Below, in pieces: positions 24,522-33,851 of a stretch of 64,000 nucleotides of DNA (positions are counted from its first letter, which is position 1; each line of letters starts with the position of its first letter). The notes beneath the pieces were generated by a model that did no database searches, was not told the origin of the DNA, and saw only the letters and a list, made by a program, of their open reading frames with translations. The translations under genes and the position numbers were made by a program. Source of the DNA: Flavobacterium sp. CYK-55 (GTDB lineage Bacteria > Bacteroidota > Bacteroidia > Flavobacteriales > Flavobacteriaceae); NCBI RefSeq assembly GCF_018413465.1, contig NZ_JAHCDK010000005.1, forward strand, positions 62,001-126,000. The letters run 5' to 3'.

Positions 24522-27500
24522 ATGAAAACAAGGCTGCAACTTTTATTCATAGTTTGTTTTTGGGCGCAAGCTATCTTTGCACAGGTCGGAATCAACACCA
24601 CCACACCCAATGCCCAACTTGAAATCAAATCGAGCAATCAAGCCGCGCCGGCTAATACCGATGGCGTTCTTATTCCCAAGATTGATGCTTTTCCGGCTAC
24701 TAATCCAACGGCTGCCCAACAAGGCATGATGGTGTATTTAACCACCACTTCTGCCGGAAAATCGCCAGGCTTTTACTATTGGAACAATCCAACGGCAACT
24801 TGGTTGGCTTTGGGCGGGGTCGATGACGATTGGTCAGGAGCCGGAACCGGTGTGATGAAGTCCAACTACAATACTGATAAAGTAACCATTGGCCCGGGCA
24901 CAGGAACCGCTTCAAAACTCGATGTAGTTACCGGCAGCGAAGCCGGATTATTCAACGGTTTAAAAGTCAAAAACAACAATACATCTGCTGGAGGAATCAC
25001 TTATGGAGCAACCATTGAGAACAACGCCGCCGGAACGAATCCAAAGTATGGCGTTTACAGCTCCGTTTCATCAGATGGCACCGGACCCAAAACCGCTTTG
25101 TTGAATGCTGTAGAAACCAGTGGTTCACAAACCCAATCTACCATCGGTATTGAAAACATTGTCAATGCGCCCGGAACCGGAGAGCGCACCGGAATTGACA
25201 ACCAACTTTTTAGTTTGGATCCGCTCAATACAAGTGATGTTGCCGGTGTGAAAAACTATTTTGAAGACAGCAATAATGGTAAAACACTCGGTGTTTCAAA
25301 TCAGTTTGACGGGGCAGCCGGCGCCAATGTGGCCACGAATGAAGTAACGGGTTTGAAAAACCAATTTGACAATGCAGGTATGTCGCCCAAGTTTGGCAGC
25401 CGTAATATTTTTAGTGCCTATTCTGCAGGTGAACAAGTTGGGGTAGAGAATCAGTTTTTGAGCCCCGATGATTCCTTTCAGTACGGCAGCAAAAGTACCT
25501 TCAATAGCACAGGAAGCACCGCGCCTAAATTTGGTTCTTTTACTGAATTTCAGCCCAATGTGTCCTCGGTTAAATTTGGTACTTACAACCATTTTCTCAA
25601 TTCCTCAAATACGAATTATGGCGTGTACAACTACTTTGAGTCTTATGGTAAGAACAATGTTCATTATGGTTTGGTCAATCGTTTTGAAGCAGATAGCGGA
25701 GGAGTTGTTGGCATCAGCAATGAGATAGTAGCTTCCGGAACTGCCACAGTAACCGGTTTTTCCAACTATATGAATGCTCCCAATGGGGCGTATGGTATTA
25801 TCAACGACATTACCGATTCTACTACAGATAATACACAGTATGTGATAGGAAACTTTACCAACATTGTCGGAACCGGCCTGACCAATTGGTATGGCAGCGT
25901 TGTGCAGACAGACAATTACGGCAATGCCGCTTCAACCGGAGATTGTTATGGTTATTCAGCCCAAATAGACAATCCTGCGGGCACCGGAACGAACTATGGG
26001 ATTTACTCGATTGTTCCCAACAATAACAAAAGCTATAGCGGTTATTTCTTGGGAAGGGTTTCCATTGGTCTCGGGGGAGGAGTTTCGGGAGCCAACAATT
26101 ATATCATGCCGCTACAACGCGGAACCAACGGACAAATCATGCAAACCGACGGTTCGGGCAATGTAACCTGGCAAAATCCAAGTGCAGTTATTGGCAATAA
26201 TTATTGGTCAACTACCGGAAATTCAGGAACTAATGCTAGTACTAATTTTGTTGGGACTACAGATAATATTGATTTGGTTTTCAAAAGAAATGCAACGGTT
26301 TCAGGAAAAATAGGGACAAACGCCACCAGTTTCGGGTTATCAGCCTTGGCTACAGCTAGCACAACTTTATTTAATAGTGCCTTTGGTTCTAATGCGTTAA
26401 GTGCCAATACTACAGGTGATAATAATGCGGCATTTGGAAGTAATTCTTTGAACTCTAATACAACGGGCAGTTTAAATTGTGCCTTTGGTGATAGGGCATT
26501 GTCATTCAATACAACGGGCCAACAAAACACGGCATTCGGAACTTTATCATTGTATGCTTCATCTACTAATAACGGATTGTCGGCTTTTGGATATTCTGCA
26601 CTCAACAGTAATACAACTGGCTCAGATAATGCTGCTTTTGGCTTTCGTGCTTTGCGAAATAATACAACAGGAAGTTTAAATTCTGCTTTTGGCTATAATG
26701 CACTCAATACCAATACTACAGGAAGTGGGAACTCCGCTTTTGGGCGTTATAGTTTATCTTCCAACATAACAGGAATAGGAAACTCTGCCTTTGGTAGTGG
26801 CTCGCAGTTTTATACCTCAACTGGATATAATAATTCTTCTTTTGGGATAAATAGTTTAATGAGCAATACTACAGGAAATTTGAATTCTGCTTATGGTGCT
26901 TATGCTATGACAAATAATACAACGGCTTCCGCCAATTCTGCTTTTGGCTCGTATGCCATGTCTGCTAATACAACAGGTAATTTCAATTCTGCTTTTGGTA
27001 ATTCGTCGCTCAATGCCAATACTACTGGTGCACGAAACTCGGCTTTTGGAAACACTTCATTGAACGCCAACACCACGGCAAATGACAATGCGGCTTTTGG
27101 TTATAACTCGTTACTTTCTAATACTACAGGAAATAGTAATTCTGCTTTCGGATCTTATTCTTTACAGACCAATAACGCTGATGGCAATTCAGCTTTTGGT
27201 TACAGCGCTTTAACTAATAACACGCTCGGCTCTGAAAATAGTGCATTTGGGTATACGGCACTTCAAAACAATACCACCGGAAACTCGAATTCAGCCTATG
27301 GTTATCGTGCACTGGTGAGCAATACAACTGGTAATTTTAATGTGGCTTTTGGTCTCGAAGCGCTCCAGTCGAACACAACTGCAACAGCAAATGTAGCTTT
27401 TGGGACGCGTTCCCTATTTTCAAATAGTACCGGAGGGGCTAACATTGCAGTAGGGTCTAGTGCAATGTATTATAACGACACTGGAAGTATTAATGTTGCC

Positions 27501-28613
27501 ATTGGAAGTTCGGCAATGTACTCAAACCGAACCGGAAATCGTAATTCAGCTATTGGGGCTTCTGCTTTGTATCAAAATCTGACAGGTTCAGATAATGTTG
27601 CGATAGGTGATTCCTCTATGAATTTAAACACAACAGGTCTCAACAATACAGCTATTGGCTCATCGTCTTTGTACAGTAATTCATCGGGCGGTCTCAATTC
27701 AGCTTTGGGGTTTGAATCGTTGCGCAATAATTCAATTGGTACTGAAAATGTCGCGAGCGGTTATCGGGCTTTATACGCAAATACTACCGGAAACTACAAC
27801 ACGGGTATTGGGTCTCAGGCTTTGCGTGACAATACGAGCGGAATCAATAATGCTGCTTTGGGCTATTCTGCACTTGCAGCCAACCTAACCGGAGTTCAAA
27901 ATACTGCCATCGGTGTTGAGGCTTTGAAAGTTTCCACCGCCAACAACAACACGGCACTCGGATACCGAACCGCTTATCAACAAACCGGCGGAACCCGCAA
28001 CGTGGCCATCGGTTCACTCGCCTTATCAGGTTTGACCAACAACAGTTTTAATACAGCGGTAGGAAGTTCAACCTACATTACCGGAAATTTCAGCAATTCA
28101 ATGGCTTTGGGCGATGGGGTAACGATAACGGCCAACAATCAAGTGCGTGTGGGCGATGCCGGAATTGCCAGCATTGGTGGTCAAGTGGGTTGGACTACTT
28201 TATCTGACAAGCGTTTTAAAGAGGATGTGAAAGAAAATGTGCCGGGCCTAAGTTTCATCAGCAAACTCAAACCGGTGACTTATCACGTTAATTCGAAAAA
28301 AGTCTATGAATTTACCCATAAAGGTCAATCCGGAGACGAAAAAGCAACTTACTTAAATCAACAGCAAAGCGCCGTGTATTCAGGATTTTTGGCACAAGAT
28401 GTCGAGGCAGTGGCGCTATCTATAGGTTATGAATTCTCTGGTGTTGACAAACCCAAAAATGACAGTGATTATTACGGATTGCGTTACGCAGAGTTTGTCG
28501 TTCCGCTGGTCAAAGCTGTTCAGGAACAACAAGAAGTCATTGAACAGCAACAGCATCAAATTAAAAACCTTGAGGCCAGATTAGCCAAATTAGAATCGCT
28601 CATAAAACCTTAA
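24522..28613 (+). CDS. Secreted fibre-like protein 3 (largest), with 34 seventeen-residue repeats and an S74 C-terminus
   Basis: This 1363-residue protein has a signal peptide (1-20) and mature start QVGINTTTPNAQLEIKSS. The shared N-terminal block extends to about residue 100. Residues about 130-540 carry a second repeat type (YGVYNYFES, FGSRNIFS, GVENQF, about 20-25 residues each) not seen in the other fibres. After a GNSGTN...DLVFKRN spacer come about 34 units of the 17-residue NSAFG-x-x-x-L-x-x-NTTG-x-x type (618 to about 1190). The C-terminus has SDKRFK (Ser1228, Lys1233) of an S74 intramolecular chaperone, FLAQDVEA, and a terminal coiled coil (VQEQQEVIEQQQHQIKNLEA). Its 3' end overlaps that of kinase 3 by 14 bp. 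Confidence 0.86.
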   Translation: MKTRLQLLFIVCFWAQAIFAQVGINTTTPNAQLEIKSSNQAAPANTDGVLIPKIDAFPATNPTAAQQGMMVYLTTTSAGKSPGFYYWNNPTATWLALGGVDDDWSGAGTGVMKSNYNTDKVTIGPGTGTASKLDVVTGSEAGLFNGLKVKNNNTSAGGITYGATIENNAAGTNPKYGVYSSVSSDGTGPKTALLNAVETSGSQTQSTIGIENIVNAPGTGERTGIDNQLFSLDPLNTSDVAGVKNYFEDSNNGKTLGVSNQFDGAAGANVATNEVTGLKNQFDNAGMSPKFGSRNIFSAYSAGEQVGVENQFLSPDDSFQYGSKSTFNSTGSTAPKFGSFTEFQPNVSSVKFGTYNHFLNSSNTNYGVYNYFESYGKNNVHYGLVNRFEADSGGVVGISNEIVASGTATVTGFSNYMNAPNGAYGIINDITDSTTDNTQYVIGNFTNIVGTGLTNWYGSVVQTDNYGNAASTGDCYGYSAQIDNPAGTGTNYGIYSIVPNNNKSYSGYFLGRVSIGLGGGVSGANNYIMPLQRGTNGQIMQTDGSGNVTWQNPSAVIGNNYWSTTGNSGTNASTNFVGTTDNIDLVFKRNATVSGKIGTNATSFGLSALATASTTLFNSAFGSNALSANTTGDNNAAFGSNSLNSNTTGSLNCAFGDRALSFNTTGQQNTAFGTLSLYASSTNNGLSAFGYSALNSNTTGSDNAAFGFRALRNNTTGSLNSAFGYNALNTNTTGSGNSAFGRYSLSSNITGIGNSAFGSGSQFYTSTGYNNSSFGINSLMSNTTGNLNSAYGAYAMTNNTTASANSAFGSYAMSANTTGNFNSAFGNSSLNANTTGARNSAFGNTSLNANTTANDNAAFGYNSLLSNTTGNSNSAFGSYSLQTNNADGNSAFGYSALTNNTLGSENSAFGYTALQNNTTGNSNSAYGYRALVSNTTGNFNVAFGLEALQSNTTATANVAFGTRSLFSNSTGGANIAVGSSAMYYNDTGSINVAIGSSAMYSNRTGNRNSAIGASALYQNLTGSDNVAIGDSSMNLNTTGLNNTAIGSSSLYSNSSGGLNSALGFESLRNNSIGTENVASGYRALYANTTGNYNTGIGSQALRDNTSGINNAALGYSALAANLTGVQNTAIGVEALKVSTANNNTALGYRTAYQQTGGTRNVAIGSLALSGLTNNSFNTAVGSSTYITGNFSNSMALGDGVTITANNQVRVGDAGIASIGGQVGWTTLSDKRFKEDVKENVPGLSFISKLKPVTYHVNSKKVYEFTHKGQSGDEKATYLNQQQSAVYSGFLAQDVEAVALSIGYEFSGVDKPKNDSDYYGLRYAEFVVPLVKAVQEQQEVIEQQQHQIKNLEARLAKLESLIKP
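26373..28090 (+). repeat. About 34 tandem 51-bp units encoding 17-residue beta repeats (fibre 3)
   Basis: The coding repeat has consensus N-S-A-F-G-x-x-(S/A)-L-x-x-N-T-T-G-x-x. A few units are 16 residues. The Ala-Phe-Gly positions drift to Ala-Ile-Gly in the C-terminal third. The periodicity and small/hydrophobic alternation suggest a beta-helical or trimeric beta-roll shaft similar in idea to YadA-head repeats. Confidence 0.85.
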
Positions 28614-30549
28614 CAGCCGTTTCATACAGGGTAATGGTTGTTCCCAAGCCTTTTTGAGATTGCACTTGAATCTTATAACCGATAGCCCGGGCCAAATCGC
28701 GAATTAGATGCAGCCCTAAACCCGATTTAATGCCAATGACCTCGCTTTCATCATACAAAGCTTTGAACTGTAATTGGTCGGCACCCGGGCCATTATCGGT
28801 GATGGAAAAAAAAACTTTTCCGTCTTGCTCAAAAGCCGCCCAAACAATTGAAGGATTTGAGGTTTCGCTGAGCGCTTTCAAAGCATTTCCCGTCAAATTT
28901 CGGATGATTGTTTTTAAATAATCTTTGTCGGTAAAAACTTCAAGATTCTGCGGGTTTTTAAATTCGATTTTTATTTTTTCTGAAGCAAAATAACGCTGCG
29001 TGTCCTCAAAAATTTCTCGGACCAAAAATTGGGTATGCCTTGGCTCAAAACGCTCCATTTGGCCTTTGCTCCAAAGTAGTAAATCTTCCATAGAGTGCAG
29101 CAGATTTTCTGCCGATGTTAATGTGGTTTGCTCAATACGGCTTTTGGTAGCTTCATCCAATAAATCAGGGCTGTCTTTTTGCAAGTGTAAAAAATCAATC
29201 AAGTTAGAAACCGGGCTGCGCAAATCGTGATTCAAAATACTGAAAAACCTAGTTTTTATTTGGTTCGCTTGATCTAATTCTGTGTTTAAAGCTAACAGTT
29301 TTTGGTTGTTTTTCTTTCGGATGTGGTTCTGATATAACAGCAAACCTCCGATGCAAAGCAGTAGAAAAATTCCACCAAACAAAAACCATTTTTGTTTTTC
29401 TTTTTGCTCGATGACCAATTTGTTGACTGCAATTTCCCGGTCTTTCTTGACTAATTTTTCCCGGTTTTCAAGTTCAGCAATTTTGTTTTTGTTGTCTTGT
29501 GAATACAAAGAATCGCTTAACTGATGGTATTCTTTTTCGGTTTGATATGCTTTTGGATATTGACCCAGCGCGGCATACACTTGAGCGATTATTTTTTGCG
29601 ATTCAATTAAATTGGTAATGTTGTCCGAGCGTTTTGATTTTTCAATAGCTTGTTCTAAATAATTTTGGGCTTGCAGCAGATATTTTTTTTTGAGCGCAGA
29701 ATTGACTTTTTGAGCAATTGATTTTTCAAAATAAATCTTCCCGATTTGCCCCAAATTATTCATCGACATAATGTTGTCCGGGCTGATTTCGTTCCAAAAT
29801 TTTTGGGCTTTTTCACGAGTCTGTAGCGCATCGTCTCCTTTTTTTATATTGGCCCAATTGGTCAATGTCCAAGCCGAACCAATGCTATAATTGATTTTTT
29901 CTGAAAGCACATATGAACGCGCAAAATATTGGTCAGATAAATTATCGATTCCCATCATGCTGTAGGTTTCGCCCAACGTAGCATAGGCTAGACTCAAAAT
30001 TCTTTCGTCATTGATTTTCTGCGCACTAGCTAGTGATTTTTTGCTAAACTCCAGTGCCTTTTCATAATTCTGCTGATCGAGATACAGCATGGTCATGTTT
30101 CGGTAATTCTGCTCTAACAATTTTAAGTCATTGATTTTTTGGCAAATCTCAATTGATTTTAAACAATAGGCTGCTTGTTGTGTAAAATCGGCTTTGTATT
30201 GATAAACCAACGATTGATTGAAGTAGAAAAAAGCCAAGTTTTTATATGATTTGCTCGCTTTTGTGCGTTGAATGCCTCGGCTGATAAACATTTGTGCCGA
30301 ATCAACTTCAGCCAATCCCAAATAAGCAGTAGTGATGGCGCGAAGTGCAGCTTCAGTGGCTTCTTCCGGTTTGCTTTCTGTTGATGAAAGCAGGCTTTTG
30401 CATAGTTTTAAAGAGTTTTCAAAATCTGAAACCTTGTTGTATTCAATAGCTTTATTGGCTTGACTGAGCCAATATTCCGTATTTTTTTGGGTTTGCTGCG
30501 CCGATGAAAAAAGCGAAAAGGCAAGTAAAAAAAGGGCAAAGTGTTTCAT
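28600..30549 (-). CDS. TPR-containing sensor histidine kinase 3 (HisKA type)
   Basis: This 649-residue protein has the same architecture as kinases 1 and 2: signal sequence (about 1-17), TPR-like repeats (about 30-350, for example ALEFSKKSLASAQKI), membrane helix (about 389-408, WFLFGGIFLLLCIGGLLLY), LNHDLRSPVS with His441, HATPase boxes NLTGNALKAL, ITDNGPGAD and SGLGLHLIRDL. Its last 14 bp overlap the 3' end of fibre 3 on the opposite strand. It lies 3 bp downstream of regulator 3. Confidence 0.87.
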   Translation of the reverse strand: MKHFALFLLAFSLFSSAQQTQKNTEYWLSQANKAIEYNKVSDFENSLKLCKSLLSSTESKPEEATEAALRAITTAYLGLAEVDSAQMFISRGIQRTKASKSYKNLAFFYFNQSLVYQYKADFTQQAAYCLKSIEICQKINDLKLLEQNYRNMTMLYLDQQNYEKALEFSKKSLASAQKINDERILSLAYATLGETYSMMGIDNLSDQYFARSYVLSEKINYSIGSAWTLTNWANIKKGDDALQTREKAQKFWNEISPDNIMSMNNLGQIGKIYFEKSIAQKVNSALKKKYLLQAQNYLEQAIEKSKRSDNITNLIESQKIIAQVYAALGQYPKAYQTEKEYHQLSDSLYSQDNKNKIAELENREKLVKKDREIAVNKLVIEQKEKQKWFLFGGIFLLLCIGGLLLYQNHIRKKNNQKLLALNTELDQANQIKTRFFSILNHDLRSPVSNLIDFLHLQKDSPDLLDEATKSRIEQTTLTSAENLLHSMEDLLLWSKGQMERFEPRHTQFLVREIFEDTQRYFASEKIKIEFKNPQNLEVFTDKDYLKTIIRNLTGNALKALSETSNPSIVWAAFEQDGKVFFSITDNGPGADQLQFKALYDESEVIGIKSGLGLHLIRDLARAIGYKIQVQSQKGLGTTITLYETAVKVL

Positions 30550-30552
30550 AAA

Positions 30553-31254
30553 TTAAAGCAAACTAAGATTTTCTTTGAAGGCATTGCCCAACGGAAGTTT
30601 GATTTGGTTGGTCAAAACCAATTCACTACTGCCAATGCGTTGCACAAATTGTTTTCGAACCGCGTAACTTCGGTGAATACGCACAAATGAACTAAAATGT
30701 TCTTCTTTAAGCAAATTACCCATGCCCGAAAAAACACAATATCGCTTTTGTGGCGTCACCAAAATGCAATAATCCTTGAGCGCTTCAATATATAAAATGT
30801 CGTAGAGTTTTACTTTTACTTTTTCATAACCGTCTTTGATGTAGATAAAGTCATCGCCAAAACTACTTTCGTACAAATGCGCTTTTTGCTTGATTTCGAG
30901 AAATTCCTCAATGCGCGCCACAGTCTGAGCAAACCGTTCTTCGCGCAAAGGTTTTACAATGAAGTCTAAAGTTTCGAGTTCAAAACTCTCAGCGGCATGC
31001 TCCGGATGCGAAGTGATGAACACACACACCGGAATATCCATGAGTTTTTTCCGAAGTTCTAATCCGCTCAGCAAAGGCATATCGATGTCTAAAAAAAGAA
31101 TGTCAATAGGTTGTTTTTCAGCCACAGCAAAAGCAGATTGCGCCGATGAAAAATGACCAATGATGTTCAGAACCGGAAACTTTCGGGCGATAGAAATAAC
31201 TTTTAGCCGCGCTACTTCGTCGTCGTCAACAATCAGACAATTGAACTTTCTCAT
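30553..31254 (-). CDS. LytTR-family response regulator 3
   Basis: This 233-residue protein has a receiver with Asp56 (FLDIDMP) and FIVKPLREERF, and a LytTR domain with LYDILYIEALKDYCILVT and FVRIHRSYAVRKQF. Its LytTR core (YCVFSGMGNLLKE) is closer to regulator 2 than to regulator 1, matching the shared TCGTCTA repeats in both divergent promoters. It is divergent from the T9SS protein gene at 31399 rather than directly from a fibre gene. Confidence 0.9.
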   Translation of the reverse strand: MRKFNCLIVDDDEVARLKVISIARKFPVLNIIGHFSSAQSAFAVAEKQPIDILFLDIDMPLLSGLELRKKLMDIPVCVFITSHPEHAAESFELETLDFIVKPLREERFAQTVARIEEFLEIKQKAHLYESSFGDDFIYIKDGYEKVKVKLYDILYIEALKDYCILVTPQKRYCVFSGMGNLLKEEHFSSFVRIHRSYAVRKQFVQRIGSSELVLTNQIKLPLGNAFKENLSLL

Positions 31255-31282
31255 GCAACCAAAATAGGAAAAAAAACCAATA

Positions 31283-31310
31283 TTCGTCTATTAGTTGGCC
31301 TGTTCGTCTA
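31283..31310 (+). promoter_or_regulatory. Direct repeats TTCGTCTA x2, candidate LytTR operator
   Basis: TTCGTCTA at 31283-31290 and 31303-31310, exactly 20 bp apart. The second copy ends 29 bp before an exact -7 box (31340). This is the same geometry as at 24437-24505, so the two promoters are probably controlled by related regulators. Confidence 0.65.
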
Positions 31311-31339
31311 GATTTTTTAAATGCGTTTTAGTGCAAGAG

Positions 31340-31347
31340 TAATTTTG
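31340..31347 (+). promoter_or_regulatory. -7 box of the T9SS protein gene at 31399
   Basis: TAATTTTG matches TAnnTTTG exactly. It lies downstream of an in-frame ATG at 31321, so the start at ATG 31399 is the credible one. Confidence 0.55.
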
Positions 31348-31398
31348 AATCACAATAGACAAATCAACTGTCCAATTCAAATTTTAATCAATTCAATC

Positions 31399-33075
31399 AT
31401 GAAGAAAATTTTACTCTTTTTAATTTTTATGCTTCCTCAGTGTTTTACAGCTCAGAACAATTTGGGCAAATCGATCACAGCTATATGCGGTAACGGCATT
31501 GTTGAGGAAGGTGAAGAATGCGATGGAACGCCCGGTTGTACCAGTAGCTGTACTTTAATTCCCGCCGGAACTTTTTTTGTAGAGCCACAGTACGGTGTTC
31601 GTTATGTAGTTCCTCCCGTGAGCACATTAAAAGTTTTTAACAGAAGTATTAAGTTCAACCCAGACACCAATGAGTTTTGGATGGCTTCTAACTATTCCCC
31701 TCAAGCTGGGTTGTCATCTTACGGAGGTTCTAGTTTTGTGGATGCCAATGGCGTGAACAGCAATCAAAGTTATGTAGATTATCCGCCGAACACACCTCTC
31801 GAAACAGATTTTCCCTTACCTATTGTCGGCGATTATTTCATCGGCAATTTAAAAGGAGGTGGACTAATCAACGGTGCAACAGGTGTTGCCATTAGAAATT
31901 TGAACAATCCGGCAGCGTCGGTGAGAAGAATCGAATCCGCCGATGTGGGAGAGAATGATTTGAAAATATTTGCCGCAGCGATGCAGACCGACGGAAAAAT
32001 TCTCTTAGCTGGAAGATGTTTGTTCTCACAAGGAAGAATTATTGTAATCAGACTCAATCAAGACTTAAGCTTTGACACTAGTTTTTTTACCGTTGGGTAT
32101 CGCAAATTCAGTTTCGGAACCGACTGTCAGGCCAGAGCCATTGGTCTGCAATCTGATGGAAAAATTGTGGTATCCGGCCATAGAGTAGCACCGGGATCTA
32201 TAGGTATCATTTTGAGATTAAATACTGACGGCACGCTTGATACAACTTTTGGTGGCGGCGGAACCAAGACCTTTAATTATCAGGTGGAAACACAAAACAA
32301 TTCATTTCTGCTCACCGATATCACAGAGGTTTATTCGATGTACATTGATATGTTTGATCACATTTATTTATGCGGCAGGGGTAGTGCTCAGAATTTATGG
32401 GCCGGTAAATACATTCCGGCAATGTGTGCGATGTTGCCCAATGGTGCAGATTGGTTGGCCATGCGCGACCTTGACCATACAACTGAGAATTCAATTTTGA
32501 ATGTATCAGGCGTTGCCTATAAAATTAGTTTTTCTGAAACCACCGGGATGATTTATCTGGCGGGTCACTCGTCAAATGGAATTGCAGATATTGGCTTGTA
32601 TCTACAGCGATTTGACTCTGTTGCTGTGGTTGATTCTAGCTTTAGTTTTCAGTCAGAATCTCAAGTGTCTTATTATAACTTAAGTTCGTCATCAGATGTC
32701 ATTCATGATATGGCAATTCAAAATGACGGCAAAATAGTACTGGTAGGCACTAGTAATGGCAATGGATTTTATACCAGAATTATGGACACATCTCTAAGCG
32801 CGCCATCATTTGAAACCAAAAATGAAAACATTGTTTTGTCGCCCAATCCGGTTTCAAATAGTTTAAATCTTCAATTTGAAAATAACCTAAACCAAGAACT
32901 TAAAATTTTGATTATAGATGTTCTTGGCAAAGAAGTGTACTCAAATTCTAATCCGGATTTCAATGCTCAAAATAGCATCACCATAAATAATCTGGATGTC
33001 TTATCAAACGGAATATTTTTTATAAAAATAATTTCCAACACCAATACTCAAACTATAAAGTTTATCAAGAGATAA
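31399..33075 (+). CDS. T9SS-exported protein with a Cys-rich knot and delta-60-type repeats
   Basis: This 558-residue protein has a signal peptide (1-18, ending QCFTA), then a short Cys-rich DUF4215-like segment (CGNGIVEEGEECDG). Next come delta-60/SBBP-like beta-propeller units, recognisable as MQTDGKILLAG, LQSDGKIVVSG and IQNDGKIVLVG, each followed by RLN or similar. The C-terminus is a type A Por-secretion tail (LSPNPVSNSLNLQFE ... GIFFIKIIS), so it is expected to cross the outer membrane by T9SS and be surface-attached or released. Divergent from regulator 3 and preceded by its probable operator, it is a likely direct target. A strong terminator separates it from the next gene. Confidence 0.82.
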   Translation: MKKILLFLIFMLPQCFTAQNNLGKSITAICGNGIVEEGEECDGTPGCTSSCTLIPAGTFFVEPQYGVRYVVPPVSTLKVFNRSIKFNPDTNEFWMASNYSPQAGLSSYGGSSFVDANGVNSNQSYVDYPPNTPLETDFPLPIVGDYFIGNLKGGGLINGATGVAIRNLNNPAASVRRIESADVGENDLKIFAAAMQTDGKILLAGRCLFSQGRIIVIRLNQDLSFDTSFFTVGYRKFSFGTDCQARAIGLQSDGKIVVSGHRVAPGSIGIILRLNTDGTLDTTFGGGGTKTFNYQVETQNNSFLLTDITEVYSMYIDMFDHIYLCGRGSAQNLWAGKYIPAMCAMLPNGADWLAMRDLDHTTENSILNVSGVAYKISFSETTGMIYLAGHSSNGIADIGLYLQRFDSVAVVDSSFSFQSESQVSYYNLSSSSDVIHDMAIQNDGKIVLVGTSNGNGFYTRIMDTSLSAPSFETKNENIVLSPNPVSNSLNLQFENNLNQELKILIIDVLGKEVYSNSNPDFNAQNSITINNLDVLSNGIFFIKIISNTNTQTIKFIKR

Positions 33076-33096
33076 TTGTACTGGAAGTAATTTTTC

Positions 33097-33135
33097 GCAA
33101 CCATGGCTTATCAATAAAGCCATGGTTGCATTTTT
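33097..33135 (+). terminator. Strong intrinsic terminator after the T9SS protein gene
   Basis: GCAACCATGGCTT (33097-33109) pairs perfectly with AAGCCATGGTTGC (33117-33129), followed by TTTTT after one A. It is only 14 bp from the next start codon, so the downstream genes need read-through or an overlapping promoter. Confidence 0.85.
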
Positions 33136-33149
33136 AACAATTGACAATA

Positions 33150-33845
33150 ATGAAAAAAACAACACTTATATTATTCTTGGCAATCACCTCGATTTCATTC
33201 GGGCAAAAAAAGTGGTTTTCAACCTATCAAGATTCAATAGCTTTGGTTAAAGATGCTAAGGCCATCACGGAAAAATTCACGAGCGACTTAAAAAAAATTG
33301 ATCCTACGATAAAATTTGACATCAAAACCATACTCAACACCACACCTTATTTAATATTTTTCTATAAAGATGCAGCCAACATTCCGTTGTGGGAGCAAGT
33401 AATTCCTGAGCAAAAACAATTTTTCTACCAATTGGCCGGAAACGAAACCGAGGGCAAAAAAATATTCGGATTATTTTTTAACGGATTTTATTTGCCTCAC
33501 GAGTTAGGTCATGCTTTTGATTACATTCTTCACGGTGACGTCAAAAATTCTTATGAAAGTGAGTATTTAGCCAACACCATTGGATTTTTATGGTGGAAAA
33601 AGCAACATCGCAATCAGGAATTAAAAAAATGTTATGAGTACGCCAAAAAAATGTGGGCACAACTTCCTAATCCTGTTCCAGAAGGAAGCACGGTAGAAAA
33701 GTATTTTGCTGAAAATTACGAACAAGCTACTCAAGATCCATTCGTTTATGGCTATTTACAATTCAAACAATTCATTGACCTATACGAAAGTAAAAATCTG
33801 CCTGATTTTGATACATTCATCAAAAATGAACTGAATAAAAAATAA
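33150..33845 (+). CDS. Exported HExxH-motif protein, putative zinc metallopeptidase
   Basis: This 231-residue protein has a signal peptide (MKKTTLILFLAITSISFG, mature start at Gln). The single motif of note is FYLPHELGHAFDYILHG, an HExxH zinc-binding helix. About 13-15 residues after the second His are Glu candidates for the third ligand in NSYESEYLANTIGFLW, which resembles gluzincin ExxxN geometry. I do not recognise the family. It lies between the T9SS protein and fibre 4, 6 bp before the fibre start, so it is probably co-transcribed with fibre 4. Processing of a surface protein is one possible role, but that is inference only. ATG 33150 is chosen over TTG 33141. Confidence 0.7.
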   Translation: MKKTTLILFLAITSISFGQKKWFSTYQDSIALVKDAKAITEKFTSDLKKIDPTIKFDIKTILNTTPYLIFFYKDAANIPLWEQVIPEQKQFFYQLAGNETEGKKIFGLFFNGFYLPHELGHAFDYILHGDVKNSYESEYLANTIGFLWWKKQHRNQELKKCYEYAKKMWAQLPNPVPEGSTVEKYFAENYEQATQDPFVYGYLQFKQFIDLYESKNLPDFDTFIKNELNKK

Positions 33846-33851
33846 AACACA

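Noticed and set aside
26373..28090. 51-bp periodic repeats could suggest a CRISPR array
   Set aside because: The repeats are in frame, imperfect and encode a regular 17-residue protein unit within a long gene; there are no conserved repeat/unique spacer blocks and no cas genes.
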